Shown: positions 16,007-23,479 of the stretch, piece by piece
Layout of the letters: every line of letters starts with the position of its first letter
Numbering within the stretch: the stretch's first letter is position 1
Assembly: GCA_046350455.1 (NCBI GenBank)
Contig: JAXMAM010000012.1
Location: 1-64,000 of the forward strand
Origin: CAZXGD01 sp046350455
Lineage (GTDB): Bacteria > Planctomycetota > Phycisphaerae > Phycisphaerales > SM1A02
DNA length: 64,000 nt
Direction: 5' to 3'
Notes under the pieces: generated by a model
The model's input: the letters and a program-made list of their open reading frames with translations, nothing else
Databases searched by the model: none
What the model was told of the DNA's origin: nothing
Position numbers and translations under genes: made by a program

Positions 16007-16013
16007 TAGGATA
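16007..16013. promoter_or_regulatory. Overlapping back-to-back -10 boxes
   Basis: The seven bases TAGGATA read TAGGAT on the plus strand (16007-16012) and TATCCT on the minus strand (16008-16013). They lie ten bases before the amidohydrolase ATG and seven before the lipoprotein ATG. One opened bubble could serve both directions. Confidence 0.5.
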
Positions 16014-16022
16014 CGCCGCACC

Positions 16023-17651
16023 ATGCCGCACGCTTCTGCACTTCCCGGCCGGGTCCGCCTTGAAGGCGCCCGCTTCTGGACTGCAGATCCAGCGCATCCT
16101 TGGGCACAGAGCCTGGACATCCAGGACGGCCGCATCGCAGCAGTGGATGCGCCAGCGCGGCCCGATACACCCGTGATCACGCTGCCTGGCACAGTGGTCA
16201 CACCGGGCCTGGTGGATGCGCACCTGCATCTCACGCTGGGTGCTGCCACGCTGCTGCAGCTTGACCTGTCTGCCGTGCAGTCGCGCGCTGCTTTTGAGGC
16301 GGCCATCCGCAGCGCGCACGCAGCGCTGCCACCAGGCGCATGGCTCTGCGCGCACGGCTGGGACGAATCCAACTGGGGCGGAGAGCGCCCCACGCTTGCC
16401 TGGCTGCGCGCTGCAGAGGATCGCCCTGCCGTGGCCTACCGCGCAGATCACCACGCGTGCCTGGTGAACACCGCCGTGCTGCGGCTGCTGGGAGACACGC
16501 CCTGCCCCGAAGGCGGCGTGATCGAGCGCGACGCTGCTGGCAAGCCCACCGGCATGCTGCTGGAACAGGCTGCGTGGCAGCTGGTCAATCCGCGCGTTCC
16601 GCAACCCCTGCCGCCCGCGCTGCGCAGCGCGGTGGTGGAGGCTTGCGCGCAGGCCAACGCATGCGGGGTGACCACCGTGTGCAGCATGGAGTACGCCGCC
16701 CAGACGCACGACGTGCTGGAGTGGCTGCGGGCGCACCAGCCGGACGCGCTCTCCCTGCGCGTGCGCATCACGCTGCTGGACCGCAGCTGGCCGCAGGACT
16801 TCTCCTACGGCGCGCACTTTGGAAACGACGAGCTGCTCTCGGTCATCGGCTACAAGGCCTTTGTGGACGGCACGCTGGGCAGCCGCACCGCGCGTCTGCT
16901 GGAGCCCTACGCAGACACGCCAGGCCACTGCGGCCTGCTGGTGGAGCACGCTGCTGCGGGCGGCGACCGCCTGGAGGCGTGGATGCGCGCGGTGGTGGAG
17001 CGCGGGTTCTCGCCGTCGGTGCATGTGATCGGCGACGCAGCGCTGCGCGTGGCGCTGGATGCTGCGGAGCACGCGGACCCAGCGCGCCTGCTGCGCATCG
17101 AGCACGCGCAGACCATCCACGCGGACGACCTGCCGCGCCTGGCTGGCCGCGCGGTGAGCATGCAGCCGCTGCACAAGACTGGGGACGCGCTGATCGCGCC
17201 CAGCCGCCTGGGCGCAGCGCGCATGGACCGGTTCTTCCCCTTCCGCAGCGTGGTGAGCGCTGGCGCGCGCCTGGCGTTCGGCAGCGACTGGCCCATTGTG
17301 AGCCTGGACCCGCGGCCAGGCATCCGCGCTGCCATCACCGGGCTGGACGCAGCTGGCCAACCCTGCTGCACCACCCAGAATCTGACCTTGGACGAAGCGC
17401 TGCACGCGTACACCGCTGGCGCTGCCAACGTGCTGCGCGATCCGGCCATTGGCACGCTGGGGCCAGGGGCGCACGCGGACCTCTGCCTGTGGCAGGACGA
17501 TCCCTGGGCGCATGACTGGCAGCACAGCGTTCCCCGCGTGGCCGCCACCGTGCTGGGCGGCCGCATGGTGTGGCGCAGCGCCAGCGCAGGCGACGTGACC
17601 AACGCATGGGGCGCTGCGCGCCCAGAGCAGGAAAGCATGGTGACCGCATGA
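16023..17651 (+). CDS. Amidohydrolase, YtcJ-like
   Basis: 542 residues of the metal-dependent amidohydrolase superfamily. The metal ligands are seen as VDAHLHL near residue 66, HVIGDAAL near 335, RIEHAQTIHADD near 360 and FGSDWPIVSLDP near 420; a GYKAFVDGTLGSRTA stretch is typical of the YtcJ group. The substrate is unknown; relatives act on amides and N-acyl compounds. I start at the ATG at 16023, after the TAGGAT box; an in-frame ATG at 15999 would overlap that box. No signal peptide. The last codons overlap the next gene (ATGA, 17648-17651). Confidence 0.88.
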   Translation: MPHASALPGRVRLEGARFWTADPAHPWAQSLDIQDGRIAAVDAPARPDTPVITLPGTVVTPGLVDAHLHLTLGAATLLQLDLSAVQSRAAFEAAIRSAHAALPPGAWLCAHGWDESNWGGERPTLAWLRAAEDRPAVAYRADHHACLVNTAVLRLLGDTPCPEGGVIERDAAGKPTGMLLEQAAWQLVNPRVPQPLPPALRSAVVEACAQANACGVTTVCSMEYAAQTHDVLEWLRAHQPDALSLRVRITLLDRSWPQDFSYGAHFGNDELLSVIGYKAFVDGTLGSRTARLLEPYADTPGHCGLLVEHAAAGGDRLEAWMRAVVERGFSPSVHVIGDAALRVALDAAEHADPARLLRIEHAQTIHADDLPRLAGRAVSMQPLHKTGDALIAPSRLGAARMDRFFPFRSVVSAGARLAFGSDWPIVSLDPRPGIRAAITGLDAAGQPCCTTQNLTLDEALHAYTAGAANVLRDPAIGTLGPGAHADLCLWQDDPWAHDWQHSVPRVAATVLGGRMVWRSASAGDVTNAWGAARPEQESMVTA

Positions 17652-18661
17652 ATTGGTGGGTGCACACGGCGTATCAGAGCGGTGGAGCCGGCGCAGTGGC
17701 CGCGTGGATCTTCTGGGTGATCACGTCCATTGTGCTGCATGAGCTGGGGCACGGGGTGGCCGCAATCCGGAACGGCGACAACACGCCGCGCGAGCTGGGA
17801 CACATGACGCTGAACCCCATGGTGCACATGGGGCCCGTGTCGCTGCTGATGTTCGCGATCGTTGGGATTGCGTGGGGCGCCATGCCTGTGAATCCCAGCA
17901 GATTCCGGCGGTATCGCTGGGGCTGCTTCTCTGTGGCCGCGGCAGGTCCAGCAGTGAACGTGGTGCTGAGCGCATTCTGCATCCTTGCAGCAGGCGTGTG
18001 GCTGTGGGCGTGCATGGGCAACCATGTGCAGGTGTCGGACCAGCTGCGCGTGAACATCTTTGAGTTCTTCTTCACAGGTGCGTGGCTGAACATCGTGCTG
18101 GCTGCGTTCAACCTGATCCCTGTGCCGCCCTTGGATGGCAGCAGAATCCTGGCTGCGGCGGTGCCTGCCACGCAGAGCTTCCTGGCGCAGCCTGGCATCG
18201 CGATGTATGGATTGTTCGTGGCGCTGTTCGTGTTCAGCAGCGTGATCATGCGGCCGCTGGAGCGATTGGCAACCACGTGGACCATCCAGGGCTCCACAGA
18301 GGTGGCGCACGTGCTGCCCCGCGTGGAAGACGAGAACATGCGCGGCGACACGCTGGACCTGGTGTGGATCATGGGCGACCCCAGGCTGAAGGAACTCATG
18401 CGTGAGTACTCCAAGGTGAAGCAGCTGAAGGATGGCGGTGGCTCAGGCACGGACCCGCTGATGGATGAACCAGATGAGGCGCCCAGCGCAGGTGGCGACC
18501 CGCAGGACACGCCTGGCAGCGGTGTGGGGACAGACACACGCACTGACCCGGGCCGCGACCAGGGCACCGACCCGCGCAACGATCCGCGCGGCTTCTTCAA
18601 CCAGCGCACCAAGCCGCCTGCGAACACGCCACCCGCCAGCACCCCGCCCGGCTTCCAATAA
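17648..18661 (+). CDS. Site-2 protease family membrane metalloprotease (M50)
   Basis: 337 residues with about five membrane segments in the first 210. The zinc site is SIVLHELGHGVAAI (HExxH, about 27-31), with the second conserved motif VPPLDGSRILAA near 160. Family members cut substrates inside the membrane, often anti-sigma factors. The last hundred residues are a hydrophilic Asp/Gly/Pro-rich tail with DPRNDP-type repeats, unusual for the family and probably disordered. It is translationally coupled to the amidohydrolase. No candidate substrate gene is adjacent. Confidence 0.88.
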   Translation: MNWWVHTAYQSGGAGAVAAWIFWVITSIVLHELGHGVAAIRNGDNTPRELGHMTLNPMVHMGPVSLLMFAIVGIAWGAMPVNPSRFRRYRWGCFSVAAAGPAVNVVLSAFCILAAGVWLWACMGNHVQVSDQLRVNIFEFFFTGAWLNIVLAAFNLIPVPPLDGSRILAAAVPATQSFLAQPGIAMYGLFVALFVFSSVIMRPLERLATTWTIQGSTEVAHVLPRVEDENMRGDTLDLVWIMGDPRLKELMREYSKVKQLKDGGGSGTDPLMDEPDEAPSAGGDPQDTPGSGVGTDTRTDPGRDQGTDPRNDPRGFFNQRTKPPANTPPASTPPGFQ

Positions 18662-18702
18662 CCCTGCAGCCCGTGCACCGCAGCCCTGCATGCACGCAGG
18701 TG

Positions 18703-18731
18703 TTGAGGTGGTCCTGGGTTTCTAGTACCCT
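18703..18731 (+). promoter_or_regulatory. Promoter of the rpsP operon
   Basis: TTGAGG (18703-18708), a 17-base spacer, TACCCT (18726-18731). It lies about 135 bases before rpsP and gives a leader of roughly 125 bases with several short GC-rich palindromes, unlike the leaderless genes around. The leader contains no gene that I can see. Confidence 0.6.
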
Positions 18732-18865
18732 TGTCCATTCTCGCAACCGCCTGTCCAAGGCGCACCGCACAGCCGGCCGTGAGGCCCGCCCCACAGTGCG
18801 CCCGGTTGGAGGCCCAGCATGGTGCTGGTCCTCTGCCGCGACGGGCGCTTCCATAGGAGACGACC

Positions 18866-19237
18866 ATGGTCGTCCTTCGTCTGAAGAAGATGGGCCGCGC
18901 CCATCACCCGTTCTTCCGCCTGTCCGCCATGGACCAGCGCTCGCCTCGCGATGGCCGCGTGATTGAGCAGCTGGGCTGGTACGAGCCACAGGGCGCAGAC
19001 GGCAAGCAGTACAAGCTGAACCTGGAGCGCATCAACTACTGGTTGAGCGTGGGCGCACAGCCCAGCCCCACCGCGGTGACCCTGATCACCAAGGCTGGCG
19101 GCACGGTGAGCGACAAGGTGCTCTCCCGCGTGCGCGCCAAGGGCCGCGTGAAGACTGACTCGATCCGCGCCAAGAAGGGCCTTGCTCCGCAGCGCGGACC
19201 CAAGCCGCCCGCTGAGAAGACCGAGAAGAAGGCCTGA
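18866..19237 (+). CDS. rpsP: 30S ribosomal protein S16
   Basis: 123 residues. The N-terminal MVVLRLKKMGRAHHPFFRL and the core RVIEQLGWYEPQ and ERINYWLSVGAQPS identify bS16, a small-subunit assembly protein. The last 40 residues are a lysine/proline-rich tail beyond the usual 80-residue core. A good AGGAG precedes the ATG. First gene of the classical rpsP-trmD-rplS order, here without rimM. Confidence 0.97.
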   Translation: MVVLRLKKMGRAHHPFFRLSAMDQRSPRDGRVIEQLGWYEPQGADGKQYKLNLERINYWLSVGAQPSPTAVTLITKAGGTVSDKVLSRVRAKGRVKTDSIRAKKGLAPQRGPKPPAEKTEKKA

Positions 19238-19261
19238 TGACGCCTTTGGCGTGAGGCGGCC

Positions 19262-20005
19262 GTGCGCATAGACCTCCTCACGCTCTTTCCCGACATGTTC
19301 CCGCCCGTGCTGGGCGCGAGCATGACTGGCCGGGCCCAGACCTGCGGCGCCATGCAGTGCCACGTGCACGACATTCGCGCGTACTCGCAGGACAAGCACC
19401 GGAAGGTGGACGACCGCCCGTTCGGCGGCGGCCCCGGAATGCTGATGATGTGCCAGCCCCTCGTGGACGCGGTCGAGGCGGTTGAGAAGATGGACCCCAG
19501 AGCAGCCTGCCGCGTGCTGCTCACACCACAGGGCGAGCGCCTGGCTCAGCCCCGCGTGGAATGGCTGGCCAGGCAAGACCGGCTCCTGCTCATCGCAGGG
19601 CATTACGAAGGAATTGACGAGCGCGCGATCCAAGAACTCGCGCCGCTCGAGCTGAGCGCAGGCGACTACGTGCTGAGCGGCGGAGAGATCCCCGCAATGC
19701 TGGTGGTCGATGCGGTGGCCAGGCTTCTCCCCGGAGTGCTTGGCCACGAGCAGAGTGCGGCTGAGGATTCCTTCAGCCGCCGCGATGAGGAGGGACGTTC
19801 CCTCCTCGACTGCCCTCACTACACGCGTCCACGCGAGTGGCGCGGCAAGACAGTGCCCGAGGTTCTCCTTGGCGGCGACCATGCTGCCATCGAGCGCTGG
19901 AGGCAGCAGCAGATGGTGGAGCGGACGCAGGCGCGTCGTCCCGATCTGCTGCAACGACCCCTGGGCGGCGCAGACCGTCCCATGTCGCAGAAAGGCACCC
20001 CATGA
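19262..20005 (+). CDS. trmD: tRNA (guanine-N1)-methyltransferase TrmD
   Basis: 247 residues with a GTG start. LLTLFPDMF, DRPFGGGPGMLM, AGHYEGIDERAI and YVLSGGEIPAMLVVDAVARL are the SAM-binding trefoil-knot and catalytic signatures. It methylates G37 of tRNAs reading CNN codons, preventing frameshifting. The stop overlaps the rplS ATG (ATGA, 20002-20005). rimM, often between rpsP and trmD, is absent. Confidence 0.97.
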   Translation: MRIDLLTLFPDMFPPVLGASMTGRAQTCGAMQCHVHDIRAYSQDKHRKVDDRPFGGGPGMLMMCQPLVDAVEAVEKMDPRAACRVLLTPQGERLAQPRVEWLARQDRLLLIAGHYEGIDERAIQELAPLELSAGDYVLSGGEIPAMLVVDAVARLLPGVLGHEQSAAEDSFSRRDEEGRSLLDCPHYTRPREWRGKTVPEVLLGGDHAAIERWRQQQMVERTQARRPDLLQRPLGGADRPMSQKGTP

Positions 20006-20418
20006 ACCGCACCCAGATCATCGAGTCCGTCGTCGCAGACCAGCTGAAGAGCGAGAAGGAACTTCCCAAGTTCGGCATCGGCGACACCATTGACGTCCAC
20101 TACCGCATCGTTGAAGGCGACAAGGAGCGCGTCCAGGTCTTCCAGGGCGTGCTCATCGCCATGACGGGCCGTGGCATCAGCAAGATGATCGTCGTCCGCC
20201 GCATCGTGGCCAACGAGGGTGTGGAGCGCACGTTCCCGCTGCATTCGCCCCGCATGGCCAAGCTGGAAGTGGTGCGTCGCAGCGATGCTCGCCGTGCCAA
20301 GCTGTACTACCTGCGTGACCGCTTCGGCAAGGCTCGCCGTCTGCGCGACCAGCGCCGCGGCCTGAAGCACGTCGAAGGCGAGACCGCTGGCGGCAGCGCT
20401 GAGGCAGCCAAGGCCTAA
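20002..20418 (+). CDS. rplS: 50S ribosomal protein L19
   Basis: 138 residues. FGIGDTIDVHYRIVEGDKER, VFQGVLIAMTGRGIS, ERTFPLHSPRMAKLEVVRR and KLYYLRDRFGKARR are bL19 landmarks. It lies at the subunit interface. The frame is open further upstream, but the ATG at 20002 matches the family N-terminus and couples with trmD. The last 20 residues are a short Gly/Ala tail. Confidence 0.97.
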   Translation: MNRTQIIESVVADQLKSEKELPKFGIGDTIDVHYRIVEGDKERVQVFQGVLIAMTGRGISKMIVVRRIVANEGVERTFPLHSPRMAKLEVVRRSDARRAKLYYLRDRFGKARRLRDQRRGLKHVEGETAGGSAEAAKA

Positions 20419-20445
20419 GGGCTCAGGCTGCCCGCAAGGGCGGAC

Positions 20446-20832
20446 ATGCACGTACGGCTGGTCAAGTCGTTCGGCTTCGAAGCAGCGCACTGGCTGCCCA
20501 CCTTCCCAGAGGGGCACAAGTGCCGGCGTCTGCACGGGCACAGTTTCCGTGTGGACGTGGTGGTGGCTGGCGAGCTGGACCCAGCCAAGGGCTACCTGGT
20601 GGACTACGGCGAGATCAAGGCCGCCACAGCCCCGCTGGAAGCGATGCTGGACCACCGCTGCCTGAATGAGATCCCGGGGCTCGAGAACCCCACCAGCGAG
20701 ATGATCGCCCGCTGGCTTTGGGAGCGCCTGAAGCCCTCGCTGCCGCTGCTCGACACCGTGGTCGTCCACGAAACCTGCACCAGCCGCTGCGAACTGAAAT
20801 TGGTGCCTGGCACGGGTGTCCCTACTTTCTGA
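20446..20832 (+). CDS. queD: 6-pyruvoyl-tetrahydropterin synthase family, QueD-like
   Basis: 128 residues. FEAAHWLP (zinc ligand H15), CRRLHGHSF (catalytic C26, ligands H30 and H32) and VVVHETCTSRCEL fit 6-carboxy-tetrahydropterin synthase, the second enzyme of queuosine precursor synthesis; a pterin role is possible. It follows rplS by 27 bases. The last eleven or so residues (KLVPGTGVPTF) and the stop are coded by an inserted REP-like repeat, so the natural C-terminus has been replaced. The core ends just before the repeat, so activity may survive. No other queuosine gene is nearby. Confidence 0.88.
   Translation: MHVRLVKSFGFEAAHWLPTFPEGHKCRRLHGHSFRVDVVVAGELDPAKGYLVDYGEIKAATAPLEAMLDHRCLNEIPGLENPTSEMIARWLWERLKPSLPLLDTVVVHETCTSRCELKLVPGTGVPTF
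20797..20830 (+). repeat. REP-like repeat, left copy 1
   Basis: AAATTGGTGCCTGGCACGGG, then TGTCCCTACTTTCT. It supplies the last codons of queD on the plus strand and, on the minus strand, the stop codon of the transposase gene. Confidence 0.9.
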
Positions 20833-21574
20833 AGGTGGTGCCTGGCACGGGTGTCCCTCCTTTCGGAGAGCGGATAGCTGGCACTTCGCCCACTACCCGC
20901 TGCGCACGATCGCGCTGCTTGGGCCGGCCGAGCGGTTGCGCAGGCGGCCGCCCGAGCTGCGCGTCCAACTGCTCCACCCACTCCTTGGTGCCTAGCCCGC
21001 GGCCAGCCAGCGTGGCCTGCTTGAGGCGGGTGGCGGTGTCTGTATCCAGAGCATCCTCAAGGAGCGCGCGCCACACAGCGGGCGGCGTGTCCTCGGCGCG
21101 GAAGTCCGCGGTCAGCACGCGCGGTCGCGGCCCCATACCAGCGTGCCACGCGGCGCTGGACCATCGCCATTCCCAGGCGCGCGCCACCAGGCCAGCGGCC
21201 ACCGGATTGCGCTCCACGTAACGGATGGCTGCCACCGTATGCCCCGGATCCATGGGCGCGGCGTAGTACCGTCCCTGCCAGTTCGGCCCGCGCGTGCCCC
21301 GGCGCACGTTGAGGTAGCGGGAGAACTCCCCGCAGACCCGACCCATGAAGTTGCACAGCGCTGTGGGCGTGGGAGATGACGCAACCAGGTGAAAGTGGTT
21401 GCCCATCACCACGAACGCCGCAATGGCAAGTCCTGTCTCTGCCTGCCACGTGGCCATGTTCTTCAGCAGCACCGCCTTGTCACGGTCGTCATCCAGGATG
21501 AACCGCTGCTGGCTGGCCCGCTGGACCACGTGGTAGGGAATCCCGGGAACGACGCTTCGACTCATGCGCGGCAT
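20822..21574 (-). CDS. REP-associated tyrosine transposase (RAYT, Y1/HUH family)
   Basis: About 250 residues. The IS200-like core has the opening PGIPYHVVQRASQQRF, the HUH metal motif VMGNHFHLVASSP (H60, H62), and the helix AIRYVERNPVAAGLVARAW, whose Y119 is the likely catalytic tyrosine. Such enzymes nick single-stranded REP hairpins. The C-terminal region (about 165-235) is a family-variable tail. The last residues, GGTPVPGTTFRK, and the stop come from the flanking repeats. I start at the ATG at 21574; an ATG at 21565 is also possible. All catalytic residues are present. The gene overlaps queD tail to tail by eleven bases. Confidence 0.9.
   Translation of the reverse strand: MPRMSRSVVPGIPYHVVQRASQQRFILDDDRDKAVLLKNMATWQAETGLAIAAFVVMGNHFHLVASSPTPTALCNFMGRVCGEFSRYLNVRRGTRGPNWQGRYYAAPMDPGHTVAAIRYVERNPVAAGLVARAWEWRWSSAAWHAGMGPRPRVLTADFRAEDTPPAVWRALLEDALDTDTATRLKQATLAGRGLGTKEWVEQLDAQLGRPPAQPLGRPKQRDRAQRVVGEVPAIRSPKGGTPVPGTTFRK
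20835..20864 (+). repeat. REP-like repeat, left copy 2
   Basis: GGTGGTGCCTGGCACGGGTG, then TCCCTCCTTTC: a direct repeat of copy 1 after a four-base gap. On the minus strand it codes for the GGTPVPGTTF end of the transposase. Confidence 0.9.
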
Positions 21575-21632
21575 GAGCGCATCATGCGGCCGCCACAACT
21601 CTGCACCGCGAAGTGCCGCCGAAATTCAATCA

Positions 21633-21665
21633 GAAAGTAGGGACACCCGTGCCAGGCACGAATTT
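21633..21665 (-). repeat. REP-like repeat, right copy
   Basis: GAAAGTAGGGACACCCGTGC, then CAGGCACGAATTT: the reverse complement of left copy 1 with one mismatch (C for A before GAATTT). It marks the start side of the transposase gene. Confidence 0.9.
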
Positions 21666-21681
21666 CGGAGAGGCACCGATT

Positions 21682-22473
21682 TCAATGCACGGTGGTCGTG
21701 TCGGCCGCCCAGCACATGAAGGCCAGTTCGGCGCCGACTGCGTCGAACACCGGCACCACGCGGCCCACGCCGGGCACGTCCATTGGATCCGTCGCCAGCC
21801 GGCCGCCCAGCGCGCGCGCACGCTTGCCAGCGCTCTCCACGCTGTCCACCTGGAAGAACGGATACCAGCGGTTGAACGCCATGGGGTCCTGCTTGGCACG
21901 CTGGCAGATGGTGGCCACCGGCCTGCCCTGCACGCGCGCCACATGCACGTCCCCGCTCGGCAGCGGGAACACGGTGGTGGTCCAGCCCAGCAGCTTGCTG
22001 TAGAAGCGCGCCATGCCCGCTGGATCCTCGGTGTACAGCTCCACCCAGCACACGCATCCATCCGCAGCTGGGTTGGTGCCGTCGGTCTTGCCTGGCTCTG
22101 CCTTGAACAGCGCCACGCGCGCGCCCAGCGGGTCCCGGATGATGGCCGCGCGCCCCATGGAGTTGTCCTCCGGCGGCATGCACACCGAGCCACCCAGTTC
22201 CAGGGCCGCACGCACGGTGGCATCCACATCCGCCACGGCCAGGTAGTTCAGCCACTGGTGCGGTGCGTCCATGGGCACCTTGTCGTTGGATGGCTGGAAC
22301 CCAGCCACGGGCTGCCCCTCCCGCATGAGGATGGAGTACAGCCCGATCGGCAAGGGGAACGACTGCACCTCGCCACCAAAGAGCCCAGAGTAGAACTGCG
22401 CGGCGTCAGCTATGCGGGCTGTGACCAGTTCGTGCCAGCAGAACATGCCGGGGATGACAGGGACAGTCTTCAT
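21682..22473 (-). CDS. Two-domain VOC (glyoxalase/dioxygenase fold) protein
   Basis: 263 residues, two tandem vicinal-oxygen-chelate modules. Module 1 (about 8-128) has FCWHELVTARIADAAQFYSGLFGG and ends AAIIRDPLGARVALFKAEPG. Module 2 (about 138-263) has CWVELYTEDPAGMARFYSKLLGW and ends VFDAVGAELAFMCW. This double form is common in bacteria and often of unknown substrate; some bind small hydrophobic or antibiotic molecules. The ATG lies seven bases from a TACGCT box (minus strand, 22481-22486). The stop is 16 bases beyond the RAYT element. Confidence 0.85.
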   Translation of the reverse strand: MKTVPVIPGMFCWHELVTARIADAAQFYSGLFGGEVQSFPLPIGLYSILMREGQPVAGFQPSNDKVPMDAPHQWLNYLAVADVDATVRAALELGGSVCMPPEDNSMGRAAIIRDPLGARVALFKAEPGKTDGTNPAADGCVCWVELYTEDPAGMARFYSKLLGWTTTVFPLPSGDVHVARVQGRPVATICQRAKQDPMAFNRWYPFFQVDSVESAGKRARALGGRLATDPMDVPGVGRVVPVFDAVGAELAFMCWAADTTTVH

Positions 22474-22554
22474 GCGCGGGAGCGTACCTTGCCGGGCTTT
22501 GCCTGCGGGAGCCGCGCCGCCACGCGCGCTGCCGCGCGCACCCGCCCGCCCCGC

Positions 22555-23121
22555 TCACCCGCCGTCGCCGCCGTGATGCTCGGCTGCCAGCTGCTCCAGC
22601 GGATTCCCCGGCTCGCGCCGCTTGTCCTTCAGCGCCTGGATCACCCGTGGTGGCACAAGGCTCTCCAGCTTCTCCAGCGATCCTCCAAAGGCGGCGATCT
22701 GCTTGATGAGGCTGCTGCTGGTGTACGCAAAGCTCTCGCCCGTCACGATGAACACGGTCTCGATGCCCGCCACCTGCCGATTGGTGATGGCGAACTGACA
22801 CTCCACTGCCAGGTCGGTCACGTTGCGGATGCCGCGCACGATGGCCGCCGCCCCCACCTGCCGCGCAAAGTCCACCGTGAGGCCGCTGTACACCTCCACG
22901 CGGACCGGGCAGCCAGCGCGATCCCGCGCCAGCAGGTCTGCCACGCATTCCTTGGCCAGCTGCAGCCGCTCCTCAAAGCTGAACAGCGCTGGCTTGTTGG
23001 GGTTGTGGCCGATGGCCAGGATCACTTCGTCAAACAGCAGGCGAGCCCGGGCCAGCACGTCCAGGTGGCCGAGCGTGATGGGATCGAAGCTGCCGGTGTA
23101 GACCGCGAGGTGCCGCGCCAT
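22555..23121 (-). CDS. coaD: Phosphopantetheine adenylyltransferase
   Basis: 188 residues, about 25 longer than usual because of a C-terminal tail. YTGSFDPITLGHLDV is the nucleotidyltransferase signature (the T/HxGH site), and VRGIRNVTDLAVECQFAITN, FVIVTGESFAYTSSSLIKQ complete the CoaD pattern. It makes dephospho-CoA in CoA synthesis. I start at the ATG at 23121, nine bases after a TACTGT hexamer (minus strand, 23131-23136); a GTG at 23130 would lie against that box. Confidence 0.94.
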   Translation of the reverse strand: MARHLAVYTGSFDPITLGHLDVLARARLLFDEVILAIGHNPNKPALFSFEERLQLAKECVADLLARDRAGCPVRVEVYSGLTVDFARQVGAAAIVRGIRNVTDLAVECQFAITNRQVAGIETVFIVTGESFAYTSSSLIKQIAAFGGSLEKLESLVPPRVIQALKDKRREPGNPLEQLAAEHHGGDGG

Positions 23122-23169
23122 GCCGCGCACAGTAGCGGATGAGGCCGTTTCCCGGCCCCCTGCGCCCGA

Positions 23170-23415
23170 TAGGTCGGTTTATGAGGCCTGGCGGGCTGCA
23201 ATTTCCAGTCTCACACTTGCAGGCCACCACGCGTATTCGAGAGTGAGAACGTGCTCGGGCGCATGGAGGGATGCGCCCGGCGCAGAACAATGCGGAGCGG
23301 CGGATTCGGCCCGCCGCTTCGCCAAGGACCACGGGCCCGGGAGGTGAGGGCCCAACTTGACCCTGGATCGGCCCCGACCGGATTGTGTCTCCCCGGCCGG
23401 GGTCGTTTTCTTTTT
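23170..23415 (+). ncRNA. Candidate structured RNA in the coaD to array gap
   Basis: The 358-base gap 23122-23479 holds no supported gene. It contains four strong hairpins in a row: GGGCGCAT/ATGCGCCC (23257-23278), AGCGGCGG/CCGCCGCT (23296-23318), paired GGGCCC motifs (23333-23353) and a terminator-like stem with T tract (23372-23415). All would lie in one plus-strand transcript, yet no plus-strand gene precedes that terminator. It matches no RNA family I know. The 5' end is a guess. It could instead be the leader of the array gene at 23480. Confidence 0.3.
23372..23415 (+). terminator. Intrinsic terminator-like hairpin with T tract
   Basis: CCCCGACCGG (23372-23381) pairs with CCGGCCGGGG (23393-23402) with one mismatch, followed by TCGTTTTCTTTTT. 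It is one of the few stems in the window followed by a T run. It faces gene-poor sequence on the plus strand. Confidence 0.5.
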
Positions 23416-23479
23416 CCATCGCGGTCGCACTGGCGTACCCTGCGCGAACTCCGCTGCATTCGCGCAGCGCGCACTTCCG

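Larger units (their letters stand above)
20797..21665. mobile_element. RAYT element: REP-like repeats flanking a Y1 transposase gene
   Basis: The left end has two tandem repeat copies and the right end one inverted copy. They enclose a single minus-strand gene for a REP-associated tyrosine transposase. The outer bases are AAATT at the left and AATTT at the right. The left end has entered the 3' end of queD. The same inverted arrangement without a transposase occurs at 394-479 and 10482-10915. RAYT enzymes are known to act on REP hairpins in other bacteria; that this enzyme moves these repeats is inferred. Confidence 0.75.
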
